Source of the DNA: Schistosoma mansoni
Lineage: Eukaryota; Platyhelminthes; Trematoda; Strigeidida; Schistosomatidae
NCBI RefSeq assembly: GCF_000237925.1
Contig: NW_017386027.1
Span: forward strand, 868,001-932,000
DNA: 64,000 bases
Direction of reading: 5' to 3'
The notes below the pieces were generated by a model that was given only the letters and a program-made list of their open reading frames with translations, made no database searches and was not told where the DNA came from. Below are positions 53,529 through 64,000 of this stretch, one piece after another. A program made the position numbers and the translations under genes. Position 1 is the first letter of the stretch. The number at the start of each line of letters is the position of its first letter.

Positions 53529-55297
53529 TTAGGTCGGGAACGTTTGATAGCAACTGAGTAGGTTATCTCTTTCATATTCAACTGCAATCATTACATCGGG
53601 ACGAGAGTTGTTGAAGTGGATAAGCAACGGAAAGGTGTGGTCCGTGTCATCATACTGGAGTAGTATGTTGTGTTCTACTTTTCGTATATTAGTTTCGTTC
53701 GTTAGGTTATGCATGAAGATATCGGCCAAGATGAGCTCTACTGATGATCTCATGGCCACTCCGTCGGTTTGTTTGTATAGCTGCTTGTTGAATTGGGAAT
53801 GAACCCCTCCCTCTCAGAGTAACTCACTTTGAGGTTAAAGAAGTAAACCAGATTGCTTGCGAACTATACTATCAGCTCCTAATGTTATACTCGTAAATAA
53901 TGAACACATCAAAATATACCGTGATTCTGTCTGATATGTTCAAATTATTCATTTCTTTAGAACTAAACTATTGATCCCCAGTATTCTACTAATAATTTAG
54001 CCAACTAATGGTTTGGTAGATGATTCATGACACAATAAGTCTTAACGGGATGTTGGATTTGTGCACTTTAGGGAAACCTCGTACGAAAAGCACTCGTGAA
54101 CCTTTTGCCTTAAGATTCTCGTAAGCTGAACCACCAATCAGTTCCTTAAGACTTTTATTGACTCTACTTTCGATTGTTGTGATGGTACCTTTCTTAGATT
54201 TATCAATTTGGTATCCTAAGTTATCATTGGGAATCTGGGACATTCTATACATATAATCTTTTCGACTCGGTATTACATCGGAACCTTTTGAGAACTTGTT
54301 AATAATTATATTAGTAATTATAATTTCAGTTTGTATGCAGCTTATGAGAATCTGTGAAATAGACTATAAATGAATAATATATTTGTAATATCCCAATGAG
54401 TAGAAAAATTTACATTTTCTGACGTTTCGTGACTCAGTGTAAGCCACTTCTTCAGAGAATAAATAACCAAATTAACATTAATCCAAGTTTAAATAGTACA
54501 ACGGAACAATCCAAGAATATTAGGTGTGATCAACCAAAAAACAGGTCTGAACAAATCAATGTCATGTCATTTCGGTCAAGGTGATTCATAAGTGACATGT
54601 ATGTAGATTTGTGTGTGTATATGTGCTCTGTTAAGGATGGAAAATGTGTGACTTTCATGGTGAGAAAGGATAGAGTTCAATTTGTAAGGTAATTGTGTGA
54701 ATTGTAAATAATATCAGACTAGGTGGATAAGATAGATAGTCCAAGTAAGATGTATGGTAAGGCCTTCTTTTCTATTGAGAGAAGTGGGATTAAGCATAAT
54801 GCGGAAAGCTTCAACTACTCTCTTTCCTTTGTAATTGGAGAAGCCTAATATGTTCTTTGGCACGAGTCAAGATTTCGCAAGATAACTCTCCAATATAGAA
54901 GGCATCACAATCGATACAACCTAATTTGTAGACGCACTACTGTGTCGACATGAAGGGGATTTTTTTTATTAATCGAACTAAAGTATTACGAAGTGTTCGT
55001 TGTTTTGTAATATACTTTAATTCTGTATTGTTTTAAGGTTCTTCGGAGTTCTTCAGTTGTGCCATGACGGTAAGGTAAAACTGCAATACCAATGACATGA
55101 CATTGATTTGTTCAGACCTGTTTTTTGGTTGATCACACCTAATATTCTTGGATTGTTCCGTTGTACTATTTAAACTTGGATTAATGTTAATTTGGTTATT
55201 TATTCTCTGAAGAAGTGGCTTACACTGAGTCACGAAACGTCAGAAAATGTAAATTTTTCTACTCATTGGGATATTACAAATATATTATTCATTTATA
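53529..55297 (-). mobile_element. Penelope-like retroelement fossil
   Basis: Two reverse transcriptase remains on the minus strand (54252-54025 with FPKVHKSNIPLRLIVS; 53759-53529 with ELILADIFMHNL) and a GIY-YIG endonuclease scrap (VYKLGCIDCDAFYIGE, about 54930-54880). The endonuclease scrap lies between two 207 bp inverted arms, 54365-54571 and 55091-55297, nearly identical. Each arm carries a hammerhead-like motif. Broken, with several interruptions; the order of parts indicates rearrangement or more than one insertion. The high arm identity suggests that part is not very old. Confidence 0.82.
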
Positions 55298-55732
55298 ACA
55301 ATCTACCCAATGCTCAATTTATTCGAAATTATCAAGTCAAAACTTGGCATTCATACCTACAAACTCATTAATGTGAAATAGACTGAAGAATTCATTTTAT
55401 TATATAAGCATCTTTGCTCTGTTTGAATTTATCGGGGGATTTAGTTTTATGGAACTCGTAATAAGGTCTGAATACGACGTTTCATAGTAATTTTTGTTGC
55501 AGGAATCTCCATCGAACTCGATTTAGTCAGTGTTGTGTAGACATCTAAGGTTACGTTATTCCAGAGTTCTCTTTTGTGGTTCGTTTTTGAACCGATTTTC
55601 AGAATGTACCAGTTAAAGTACAAATGGGACAATTCTGAAATTATCGTATTGTGTCTTAGCAGAGTTTGGACCGGTAATTGTGATAACAACCAGGGATGGC
55701 TGTTTAATTTGACCAATTTAACAGTATTTAGT
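55298..55732. other. Unassigned flank of the Penelope-like fossil
   Basis: A minus-strand open stretch 55716-55447 has no clear family match; it may be further Penelope remains. Confidence 0.35.
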
Positions 55733-55745
55733 CATCCATATTACC

Positions 55746-56263
55746 GCCCCCAAATGCCCTGGTACGGCCGAGAGTGGGAAGAGTCTGCTCTCCCTCTCGA
55801 AATGCTCTCACATGGCCACGAGTATATAGCCTCTGCCAGGGAAGTCCTACTCACTGCCTTCTCGTGGCATTACTGTTGTTTACGAAATTGAGATGACGAA
55901 AAGCAAATGTCCGACGCTTTAACCGGGTTGGTGGACACTCTCCGTGTCCACCTAGGGGAGTTGGAAAATCCTCATTCCGAACCAATGGTACACATCGGTT
56001 CCAGTATCCTGAGTAAACAAATGGCGTATGAATCAATCGTTGGTCACCGGCTACCATGTGACTGCATCTCCTCACGATGCTCCACTACCTTGTGGATCAG
56101 ACCTTTAGGTCGAAGGTTACGTGTGAGGCCCCCTAAAAAAACCACGTGCTTCAGTTTGGGCACCTGAGCAGTATCACAGCCCTCACACAAATCTCATTTG
56201 ATTTGTGTGGCGCATATGTATCTGGTGCTCCTTCGTACCAATATTTGTGTTTAAATAAATAAA
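55746..56263 (+). mobile_element. LT-SINE with 13 bp target duplication
   Basis: GCCCCCAAATGCCCTGG to TTTAAATAAATAAA, flanked by CATCCATATTACC at 55733-55745 and 56264-56276. A clear target-primed insertion. Confidence 0.95.
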
Positions 56264-56276
56264 CATCCATATTACC

Positions 56277-56902
56277 AATTTTCCTCATGTATTCCACTTT
56301 GTGCTGTTGCGACGTAGTCTCATTTTTCGCAAGTTTCCGTTTTTCTTTTGGGACGTTAGCGTTTTCAATTGAACGATTTTCTTCCATGCACATTATCTGC
56401 ATCGAATTTCTATGGAGTTCATAAACCATATTAGAATGTACATTTCATTTCTTTCACTGACCACAAGAATATTCCTTAAAAACAAAGTCCCATAGGCACA
56501 AAATATTGCATTACTCACTATGACTTGTTGCTCATTTAGATTCATTTCGTCAGTCAGTACACATTACACTAGGTTAATTTTATTTTTAGAAATATAGAAG
56601 AGTTGAATTGATTAGTAAACGATATGTATAACCAGAGATAAGATTGGTTTTTCCAGTCTTCAGAATTCATTTATCATGTGTGCGACTGAGCGGCGAGACT
56701 GGAAGCTACATGCTCAGTCTGACGCCGAAGTCATACTGTTTACTTTACAGGAGTGTGACGACAGTGAGCTATCTTCCTGATGAGACCAGCGTCTGAAATG
56801 ATATTGCCCTCATACGATAGAAGATGGTGTGAGGTTAGAAAGGGTCTCCATTGATTTCGGTTATCGACAGTACTAAGCTGTCGGACAAGACTTCACATAA
56901 AG

Positions 56903-56947
<45 letters not shown>

Positions 56948-56992
56948 TGAATCATCTGTATTATTTAGTGAAAACTGGCTATTTATATTCGT
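56277..56992. other. Unassigned, with (TA)n
   Basis: TA dinucleotide run at about 56907-56946; no other feature. Confidence 0.6.
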
Positions 56993-57004
56993 GTTTGCTT
57001 TGTT

Positions 57005-57500
57005 GCCCCCAAATGCTCTGGTACGGCCGAGAGTGAGGAGAGTCCGCTCTCCCTCTCAAAATGTTCTCACAGGGCCACGAGTATATAGCCTCTGTCAGGG
57101 AAGTCCTACTCAATGACTTCTCGTGGCATTACTGTTGTTTACGAAATTGAGATGACGAAAAGCGAATGTCCGGCGCTTCAACCGGGTTGGTGGACACTCT
57201 CCGTGTCCAACTAGGGGAGTTGGAAAACCCTCATTCCAAACCAATGGTGCACATAGACTCCAGTATCCTGAAGGAACAAGTGGCGTATGAATCAGTCGTT
57301 GGTCACCGGCTACCATGAGACTGCATCTCCTCACGATGCTCCACTGTCTTGTGGATCAGACCTTTAGATCGAAGGCCCCGGATGTGGCCCCCTTAGAAAA
57401 CCACCTGTTTCGGTTTGGGCACCTGGATAATATCACTCTACTCACACAAATCAAATAGGATTTGTGTGGTGCATATGTATCTGGTGCCCCTTTGTACTTT
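57005..57500 (+). mobile_element. LT-SINE with 12 bp target duplication, short tail
   Basis: Flanked by GTTTGCTTTGTT at 56993-57004 and 57501-57512. It stops at CCCCTTTGTACTT, without the usual AAATAAATA tail. Confidence 0.92.
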
Positions 57501-57512
57501 GTTTGCTTTGTT

Positions 57513-58381
57513 AGTATACCATAAGAAAAATGCTATTTACTACTGCAACTGTGAAGTTTCATAAAGCCTGTAATCAATTTTGAACCTTTCATGTTGTGGT
57601 TTATTTGATTGATCGTTTTTTGAGATGATTTTAGTCATTTAAACTAAGAAGCATTGGAAACATGCCTTGTTTTAGTTTGAAACGTTCCACCAGTGTACAG
57701 TCAAGTCTTCGGAACGGACCATATACTAACTGATAACTAGTCTCGAGTTAAATTCCAGAAGTTGTCATGATAATTTGTGACTGTTGCAGTTCAACTTAGC
57801 TTAGTTAAAATCATGCTTCTAATATCTATGCAAGTGAGATATACAGACAAACGGAGTGAGAGTGATGATACCATAATCGACCACAATGTGAACGTGTCCT
57901 AAATGCTATTAATAGGTTAGACAATATGATACATTTTGTAGAGATTACTCAATAAGAATAAAGTATCTATAATGATAATAATAGCCGGGGATGGTATAAG
58001 GAAATGGAAATTGATGGAAGTTAGAAATTTGAACTTATTGTGGATAACAACTCAGTGGTCTTAAGCACTCGACCTGAAGGACCTGAGTTCGATCGCTGGA
58101 TATGTTATAAAAGGTCACTGTTAAGGAGTTCTGCACTAGGATGAAACAACAGACAAGTCCTTCCTAGTGTTCATTTATTGTGTAACCAATGTTAGCTCGA
58201 GATTTGAACTACAAGATTCAACAATACTCCACAACTCAACTAACAATAACCAATACATTCACTAGTGATTAACTTCGAGAAGCGATTCCCAGAGTTCTGC
58301 TGAAGAGATGTAATCGGTAAAGTTATAAGGATATTGTTGTGGATTTTCGCTAATTATAGATTTAACAATCGGTTATGATCT
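57513..58381. other. Unassigned, with a faint family B copy
   Basis: 58045-58200 holds an old forward family B copy (CAGTGGTCTTAAGCACTCG, GGATGAAACAACAG). Remainder not recognised. Confidence 0.45.
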
Positions 58382-58395
58382 TAGCGGTAACTTAT

Positions 58396-58921
58396 TTATT
58401 TATTTGATTTATTTGAACACATAAAATTGGTACAAAGGGGCACCGAATACATATGCGCCGCACAAATCCCATTCGATTTGTGTGAGGGCTGTGATACTGC
58501 TCAGGTGCTCAAACTAAAACAAGTGGTTTTCTTAGGGGGCCACACCCGGAATCTTTGACCTAAAGATCTGATCCACAAGACAGTGGAGCATCGTGAGGAG
58601 ATGCAGTCCCATGGTAGCCGGTGACCAAAGATTGATTCATACGCCATTTGTTCCTTCAGGATACTGGAGTCCATGTGCACCATTGGTTTGGAATGAGGGT
58701 TTTCCAACTCCCCTAGGTGGACACGGAGAGTGTCCACCAACCCGGTTGAAGCGCCGGACATTCGCTTTTCGTCATCTCAATTTCGTAAACAACAGTAATG
58801 CCACGAGAAGGCAGTGAGTAGGACTTCCCTGACAGAGGCTATATACTCGTGGCCCTGTGAGAACATTTTGAGAGGGAGAGCGGACTCTCCTCACTCTCGC
58901 CGTACCAGGGCATTTGGGGGC
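58396..58921 (-). mobile_element. LT-SINE with 14 bp target duplication, upstream of METTL15
   Basis: Complete reverse copy, flanked by TAGCGGTAACTTAT at 58382-58395 and 58922-58935. Its 5' end is 182 bp before the METTL15 start codon. Confidence 0.95.
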
Positions 58922-59103
58922 TAGCGGTAACTTATGTACTGGCATACCCTATGTAGAATTAGTTTTATAAAGAATGATTGATGGAATTATTCACATGTAG
59001 CAAGATGTAAATATTTGTCAAACTTGCTCAACTTTTCTATTTTAGAAAGACCGCCTCATTACTTTATAGCACCTTTTTCGTTTATTTATTAGATCCAATT
59101 CAA

Positions 59104-61585
59104 ATGAACCGATATATTGAGCTTATTTTCAAAAAATGTGAACAATCAATCCGTTTCCGAATGTTATCATCGTCGTCATCATCATTTGTATATTCATCAT
59201 CATCATCGTCAATTCCTCCACATATTCCAATTATGAAATCAGAAATTATAAAATATACCCAACCAAAACCAGGTCAAGTGAGTGATCTACTTGTCTTCTT
59301 TTGCTGTTTTTTATAAACAATCAAGAACTCCATTTTTAGATATACCGACCAACTCCGACCTGACCACATGGCAGATAAATAATGCAAGTTTATTTGTACA
59401 TGGCTGTTGTAAGTGAATTATTCATCTAGGTAAGGATACCTACCCATAATATATATATATCTGTGGAGGTCAATTCGATTGTATATGTGTATACGAAGGA
59501 ATCACAAGCATCATTATTCTTTTGGGAATAAAGACTCCCACATAATTAAGCTGGTCGTTTAATGACGGAATCAAACAGTAAAATGTGACGATTTCGTCAC
59601 TTTGACTAATTTGCTACTTCAGTGCTAAGAAGATGTAACTCAGTTGTCGGTTATTTAAAAGGAAGAGGAGACTATGATGTACTTACATGGTTACTAAACA
59701 TATTTGCGTCGACTACACTTACTTTTTCCTTAAATCGTAGAACTGTAATATGATAGATCAGTCATTCGATCATAGTTAACATACAACTTGACACAGTCGT
59801 TCAGTAGTGCAAGATTTTCTGATTTCTATCAGCATAGAAAGTGAAAGACCATAAGATTCAAATATGATCGTGATATTAATAATATCAAACAACAGGAAAA
59901 ATGTGGTTCAATAAAAAAAGAATGATTGCCTCGATATAGCCTTAATTCGCAACCATCGTAAGCAAAGATGGATAATGGTTAGCAGTGGAATCCAGTTTGA
60001 CGCGCGTTTCGTCCTACTTGGGACTCGTCAGCTGGATGTACCTGAATCTTAGAGTTGATGTTCACTCTGGGACTCGAACCCAGTACTTTTCGCTTCAAAC
60101 GCCATTGCGTTATCCACTCAGCTACTGAGTCCTGATAGCCACTTGCTTGTGCAATGGGGTGAAGTTTAAATTCACTTAGCATTGTTTGTCTGAATCTTCC
60201 CATTGATGTTTTCCTTGTTATTTTTAATGCTGATACACCAATTTTTATGTGGTCACTAGTTTAAGTAACTCGGTATCAAGTAATTAATAGGATTCAGGAG
60301 AAAACTTCCCCTAACATAGCTTTCTCACCAGATGGCTTTTTTCAGCCGGTGCGTACCTGTAGTCTTAAAAGAACTGTAATCTATATGGGATTTGAATCAG
60401 CATCACTCAGTTTCACAGTCTACGACGTTACCAATGAGCTGTTCAGACTACGGCTAACTTTCTGTAGGACTGAGATATTTGCATTGATTGACCAGTGAAT
60501 AGTAAGATTTCTAACTGAATTCTGTCGATCAAGATACAATATGGCCACAAGATTGCATGTACGCCTTGCTAACGAGTGCCAGCTATTACGAAACCTAGTT
60601 CAAGGAGCTTTTCCTGCCGACTGACTCATATCACTTAACATGTTTCTATTATAATTTGGTTTAATATAAATTTCTTTGCTAAATTAATATTACTGTTAGC
60701 ATCGCTAAGATTTCATCATTCTAAAAGTTATCGTTTTCACATAATTCCTCATGGATTTTGTCGTAAAGCTTTAATATTAATACAACTCATGAACCAAATA
60801 GTTTTTTGTGATTACATCTCAGTCCTACAGGGGGTCGGTCGAGGCCCGAATAGCTCAGTGGTAACGTCTCTGACTGTGAAGCTGGGTGACACGGGATCGA
60901 GTCCTGTCAGAGAGCACCAGTTCCCTCAAGATTACAGATACACCTTGCTGACGAGTGCCAAGTAGCACGAAACCCGGGTCCAGGGTTTCCTGTTGACCAC
61001 CTCCAACCACCATCTTGTCTCAACATAGTGCACACAGTGTCGAGCCACCTAGACTAGTGGCCACATTGCAACTTGATCGATAGCATTCGATCAGCACTAA
61101 GAAGGACTTGATACGCATGGCATTGATCACCACCCAGTGATCAATCAATTGTGAATAGTTTTTTGTATTTGGGTTTATACCTGATACAACTTTTAACGAT
61201 TTTGACCCTAGCGATCAGGTCTTAATTGATTGGAGAATTAGTGAAGTACGAGTGGAATTCGTTCAATAGCCTATAATATTCTATCATGTTTATTTTGTGT
61301 CTGTATTCTGTGTATAAATATGTTATCTTCTAACATAACAATCCCATTTGTCTGACTAGTAGTCTTGTCTGCTTTCTGATCATCAAGAGAGGCTTAAGTC
61401 CATATGACAAGTTCCCTGGTGTTGCATTGGCCTGCCATATATAAACTATTTATCAATTACTAAACCAGCAAACATAAAACTTTCTTATATTTCATGTTTG
61501 CTCTCTACATTAAATGTTGATTTTTATATCAATCTGATCATGCCTGTAAACTGGTGTGAATTCTGTAAATATTATTTTCAGAATA

Positions 61586-61616
<31 letters not shown>

Positions 61617-63491
61617 GTACGATCTCATGAGTAGTCTTTACTCAGTTACTTCATACTATTGTGTTCATCTATTGACTGGCACTCTATTCAATGATTTCGA
61701 CAGTCGAGGATTCGGTTTGATAAATCATTAAAATCTTCCTCTATAAATTTACCATATTCATCATATGACCATTAGGGAATGTCATTATTCGATTTTGTTT
61801 TTATTGACATTTTTTAAATGTTACATGCGACTAAGTTACATTGCATATTTTAGAATCATACTGAGAGTTTGTAGTTGATGTAGATAGAGAAATAAAGAGG
61901 CCATGACAAACAACGGATGTTATTTTTGGGCATATTGTTCCACTTGTAAGCAAAGATGGATAGTGGCTAGCAGTCAAATCCAGTTTGACGCGCGTTTCGT
62001 CCTATTTGGGACTCGTCAGCTGAATGTACCTGCATCTCAGAGTTGATGTTCACTCTGGGACTCGAACCCAGCTACTTGCACAAGCAAGTGGCTATCAGGA
62101 CTCAGTAGCTGAGTGGATAACGCGATGGCGTTTGAAACGCANNNNNNNNNNNNNNNNNNNNNNNNNNNNNNNNNNNNNNNNNNNNNNNNNNNNNNNNNNN
62201 NNNNNNNNNNNNNNNNNNNNNNNNNNNNNNNNNNNNNNNNNNNNNNNNNNNNNNNNNNNNNNNNNNNNNNNNNNNNNNNNNNNNNNNNNNNNNNNNNNNN
62301 NNNNNNNNNNNNNNNNNNNNNNNNNNNNNNNNNNNNNNNNNCCCTTACTCAGGGTCTGGAAAGTCGGAAAAATGAAAATTTCGCAAATCAGATAAAAAAG
62401 ATACTGGTGGTCTTGTATCACTAATCCGACACCAGACATTGGGTTTTAAGCGCTATTAGGCTAAGAAAAGAAAATAGGAGAGAAGAGGGTGAATATCAAA
62501 TATGAGATGCAGGTACATCCAGCTGACGAGTCCCAAGTAGGACGAAACGCGCGTCAAACTGGATTCTACTGCTAGTCACTATCCATCTTTGCTTATAATG
62601 CTTGTGAATTAAGACAATATCGAGGCAATACGCACAGTTTGTACATATGCCAATAAGAGATTGACCAGTTGCAGTCCTAAACATCAATGGAAAGATTCAA
62701 ACAAACAATACTAAGTGAATTGTTCCACTTGATTCAAAATTAGTAAGATACTAACATTTAGTTTTGTCTATGGTTTATTCTCTAGACTTTAAGCTTTCGT
62801 TTGATATATGATTCTCTGCCATACATCTTTCTATCCCAAAATTATTGTGATCTAGCTGTAACCTTTTGCACTACATTTCCCCTATCCTAATTCTATGTAC
62901 TTTGTGGTTGTGTTAATCATCTATTCATTCATGTGTCTTTTTGTATTGGTGTGAATCAAGAATAAATCGGGTAGTGCTCCAGTCAATTCTTCCGTTAACT
63001 CTCTTTTCTGTTAACCAGTCGGGTATTAGAGTAGTTTTCGTCTCTCTGGTACCAAGGTGTCACGCATTACTGGCCTCGAAACTGAACTAGATAGCCTATT
63101 ATGCCAAGTCCTCAAACTAGATCGAAACTAGTCCTCTCCTGTATATTAGTGGACAGATGAATCAAGGAAGTAACAGTAGCCTAGTGTTTTAAACACCGAA
63201 CATTCAATTACATCAATGTAGATTTTAAACAATGGCCCATTTAATTCAGCTTTGACAGGTTGAATATACAATAAATGGATAGAAATTCTGTACTGATTAC
63301 CCTAAGAATTCATTTTGCTTTCTACTCATCCATTTATTCTAGGTTTATTTAGATATGACTTTTGGTACAGGAGGTCATGCAAATGAAATATTGAAATATG
63401 CCGGTGATAATTTGACTTGTTACTTTCTAGATCGCGATCCAACAAGTTTATCATTTATGGAATCTCTTCGTAAAAATTATAGCTCATCCAA
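59104..63491 (+). CDS. METTL15: METTL15/RsmH-type rRNA N4-cytosine methyltransferase, first two exons
   Basis: Exon 1 59104-59277 and exon 2 63343-63491 join in phase 0 across a 4065 bp intron (GTGAGT donor, TTCTAG acceptor) and exon 2 ends in a GTAAGT donor, so the gene continues past the right edge. The protein has a basic N-terminus (MNRYIELIFKKCEQSIRF) that could be a mitochondrial presequence, two Ser runs, then HIPIMKSEIIKYTQPKPGQ joined to VYLDMTFGTGGHANEILKY, the conserved RsmH start, and the SAM-binding FLDRDPTSLSF. Bacterial RsmH methylates C1402 of 16S rRNA; animal METTL15 methylates the equivalent C in mitochondrial 12S rRNA. The start at 59104 fits the frame, but an ATG at 59161 (MLSSSS) is an alternative. 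Confidence 0.92.
59926..60211 (-). mobile_element. Family A SINE, well preserved
   Basis: Single reverse unit. Ribozyme on the minus strand: CTGACGAGTCCCAAGTAGG, ACGAAACGCGCGTC, then AAACTGGATTCC. tRNA-like head AGTAGCTGAGTGGATAACG with B box GGGTTCGAGTCCC. In METTL15 intron 1. Confidence 0.9.
60280..60625. mobile_element. Family D SINE, old inverted copy
   Basis: Reverse ribozyme and tRNA-like head (TTTCACAGTCTACGACGTTA) followed by a forward scrap with CTTGCTAACGAGTGCCAGCT. Confidence 0.65.
60842..61156 (+). mobile_element. Family D SINE, complete, best copy
   Basis: tRNA-like head with A box ATAGCTCAGTGGTAACG and B box GGGATCGAGTCCTG, spacer, hammerhead core CTGACGAG (60948-60955), stem II GTGC/GCAC, GAAAC, palindrome ACCCGGGT, cleavage GTC (60978-60980), stem I arms ACCTTG and CAGGGT, then a ~170 bp body ending CCAGTGATCAATCAATTGTG. 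In METTL15 intron 1. Confidence 0.9.
61157..61943 (+). other. METTL15 intron, (ATT)n and unassigned
   Basis: ATT run at about 61587-61617. The rest is not recognised. Confidence 0.6.
61944..62720. mobile_element. Family A SINE, inverted pair with gap
   Basis: Reverse ribozyme and head 61944-62071, forward head 62072-62141, gap, and forward ribozyme and body 62501-62720. The forward ribozyme (CTGACGAG at 62523-62530, GAAAC at 62544-62548, GTC at 62553-62555) has an intact core. Confidence 0.85.
62142..62341. other. Assembly gap (200 N)
   Basis: 200 N within the tRNA-like head of a family A pair. The sequence right of the gap (62342-62500) does not match family A, so the gap hides a junction. 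Confidence 0.99.
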
Positions 63492-63516
63492 GTAAGTTTC
63501 TTTCATATTCTGTATC

Positions 63517-63876
63517 TGATAAGTCTTGTCGATTTGAACGCTATATTCGTTTTCCTAAGCTATTCTGGTAACCCACAGGCTAGAACTACTCAGCGACTTG
63601 AACACCAGAGAGAAGACGCAAGTGTGAGAGAAAAAAATACCTTACTCCAAGGTTCGTTCTTGTACAGAAAATCATGGGTAGTTATAGATGTTAGCGTCTG
63701 TTAAATCAACACCATATTTCAGCCAGTCCGTTAACGACATAATATGCTACCGACCAATAATGGCATGCCACGTTGGAATTCTAGAATGTTCCACCATACT
63801 CTGATTGGCTAGGGCTCTTCGGCTCCTTTTGGGCTTCTGGAGGCTCCGTTGAAGTTCTCCGGAAGCCGACTCAACA
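63517..63876 (-). mobile_element. Solo LTR (LTR-retrotransposon fossil)
   Basis: 360 bp; on the minus strand it starts TGTTGAGTCGGCTTCC and ends GACTTATCA, like 30132-30514. Flanks GTATC (63512-63516) and ATATC (63877-63881) are a 5 bp duplication with one change. It lies 25 bp after the donor of METTL15 exon 2. Confidence 0.82.
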
Positions 63877-64000
63877 ATATCCACTATATTCTGTGATGAT
63901 AATATTGAGTTATTTTCTAAGAAAAGAAGTTGATTAGAGTAGTTCAGTATTGTATTATTCTAGTTAATAATAAAACTAAATGAAAGTAATTTCTAAGCTA

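Noticed and set aside
55574-56167. Protein genes inside LT-SINEs (for example 55907-56167 and 58501-58761)
   Set aside because: The same ~85 aa frame appears in several copies only because the element repeats; it has no start or family support and is broken in others.

Overview
This is a repeat-dense, AT-rich animal genome window that looks like a blood fluke (Schistosoma). The reasons are tRNA-headed short elements carrying a hammerhead ribozyme of the schistosome Sm-alpha type, RTE- and CR1-type LINEs and a Penelope-like element of flatworm character, and host genes that mix 33-36 bp micro-introns with multi-kilobase introns. The species cannot be decided from the sequence. Three 200-base N runs are assembly gaps (2232-2431, 10192-10391, 62142-62341).

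Four host genes are recognised by reading exons across splice sites. (1) Minus strand, 4618-9855: a nuclear receptor of the NR2E group (dissatisfaction/tailless-like). Three exons give the whole DNA-binding domain and part of the hinge; the start and the ligand-binding domain were not found. (2) Minus strand, 34901-41779: a complete, intact Tip60/KAT5 histone acetyltransferase in eight exons, 463 aa, with three micro-introns at its 5' end and two long, transposon-filled introns at its 3' end. (3) Plus strand, 48723-52604: ribosomal protein eS6 in two coding exons, 248 aa. (4) Plus strand, 59104 to beyond the right edge: the first two coding exons of a METTL15/RsmH-type mitochondrial rRNA m4C methyltransferase. 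A further minus-strand cluster of three in-frame exon-like pieces at 45719-46470 is not recognised. The host genes show no common pathway; they are housekeeping or regulatory genes in a repeat-rich background.

The rest is mostly mobile DNA. At the left edge is the endonuclease half of a LINE (1-1398, minus). Its probable 3' end family is seen at 24609-25170, and the last ~40 bases of that fragment are shared with a ~530 bp short element (here 'LT-SINE', 14 copies), which suggests a LINE-SINE partnership. Three other short-element families (here A, B and D) each have a tRNA-like Pol III head followed by a hammerhead ribozyme core: A is Sm-alpha-like, B and D are different in sequence but built on the same plan, including an 8-base palindrome in place of stem III. 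Many A, B and D loci are head-to-head inverted copies, and one B arrangement recurs at two loci with the same junction. Other elements are an RTE-type LINE (best copy 35863-37697, inside a KAT5 intron), a CR1/Jockey-like LINE fossil (42120-44930), a Penelope-like fossil with 207 bp inverted arms (53529-55297) and three solo LTRs with target duplications (7802-8154, 30132-30514, 63517-63876).

Layout: 1-3.6 kb LINE and chimeric LT-SINEs; 3.6-9.9 kb receptor gene with repeats in its introns; 9.9-34.9 kb gene-poor repeat territory; 34.9-41.8 kb KAT5; 42-45 kb LINE fossil; 45.7-46.5 kb unrecognised exons; 48.7-52.6 kb RPS6; 53.5-55.3 kb Penelope fossil; 55.7-58.9 kb LT-SINE cluster; 59.1-64 kb METTL15.
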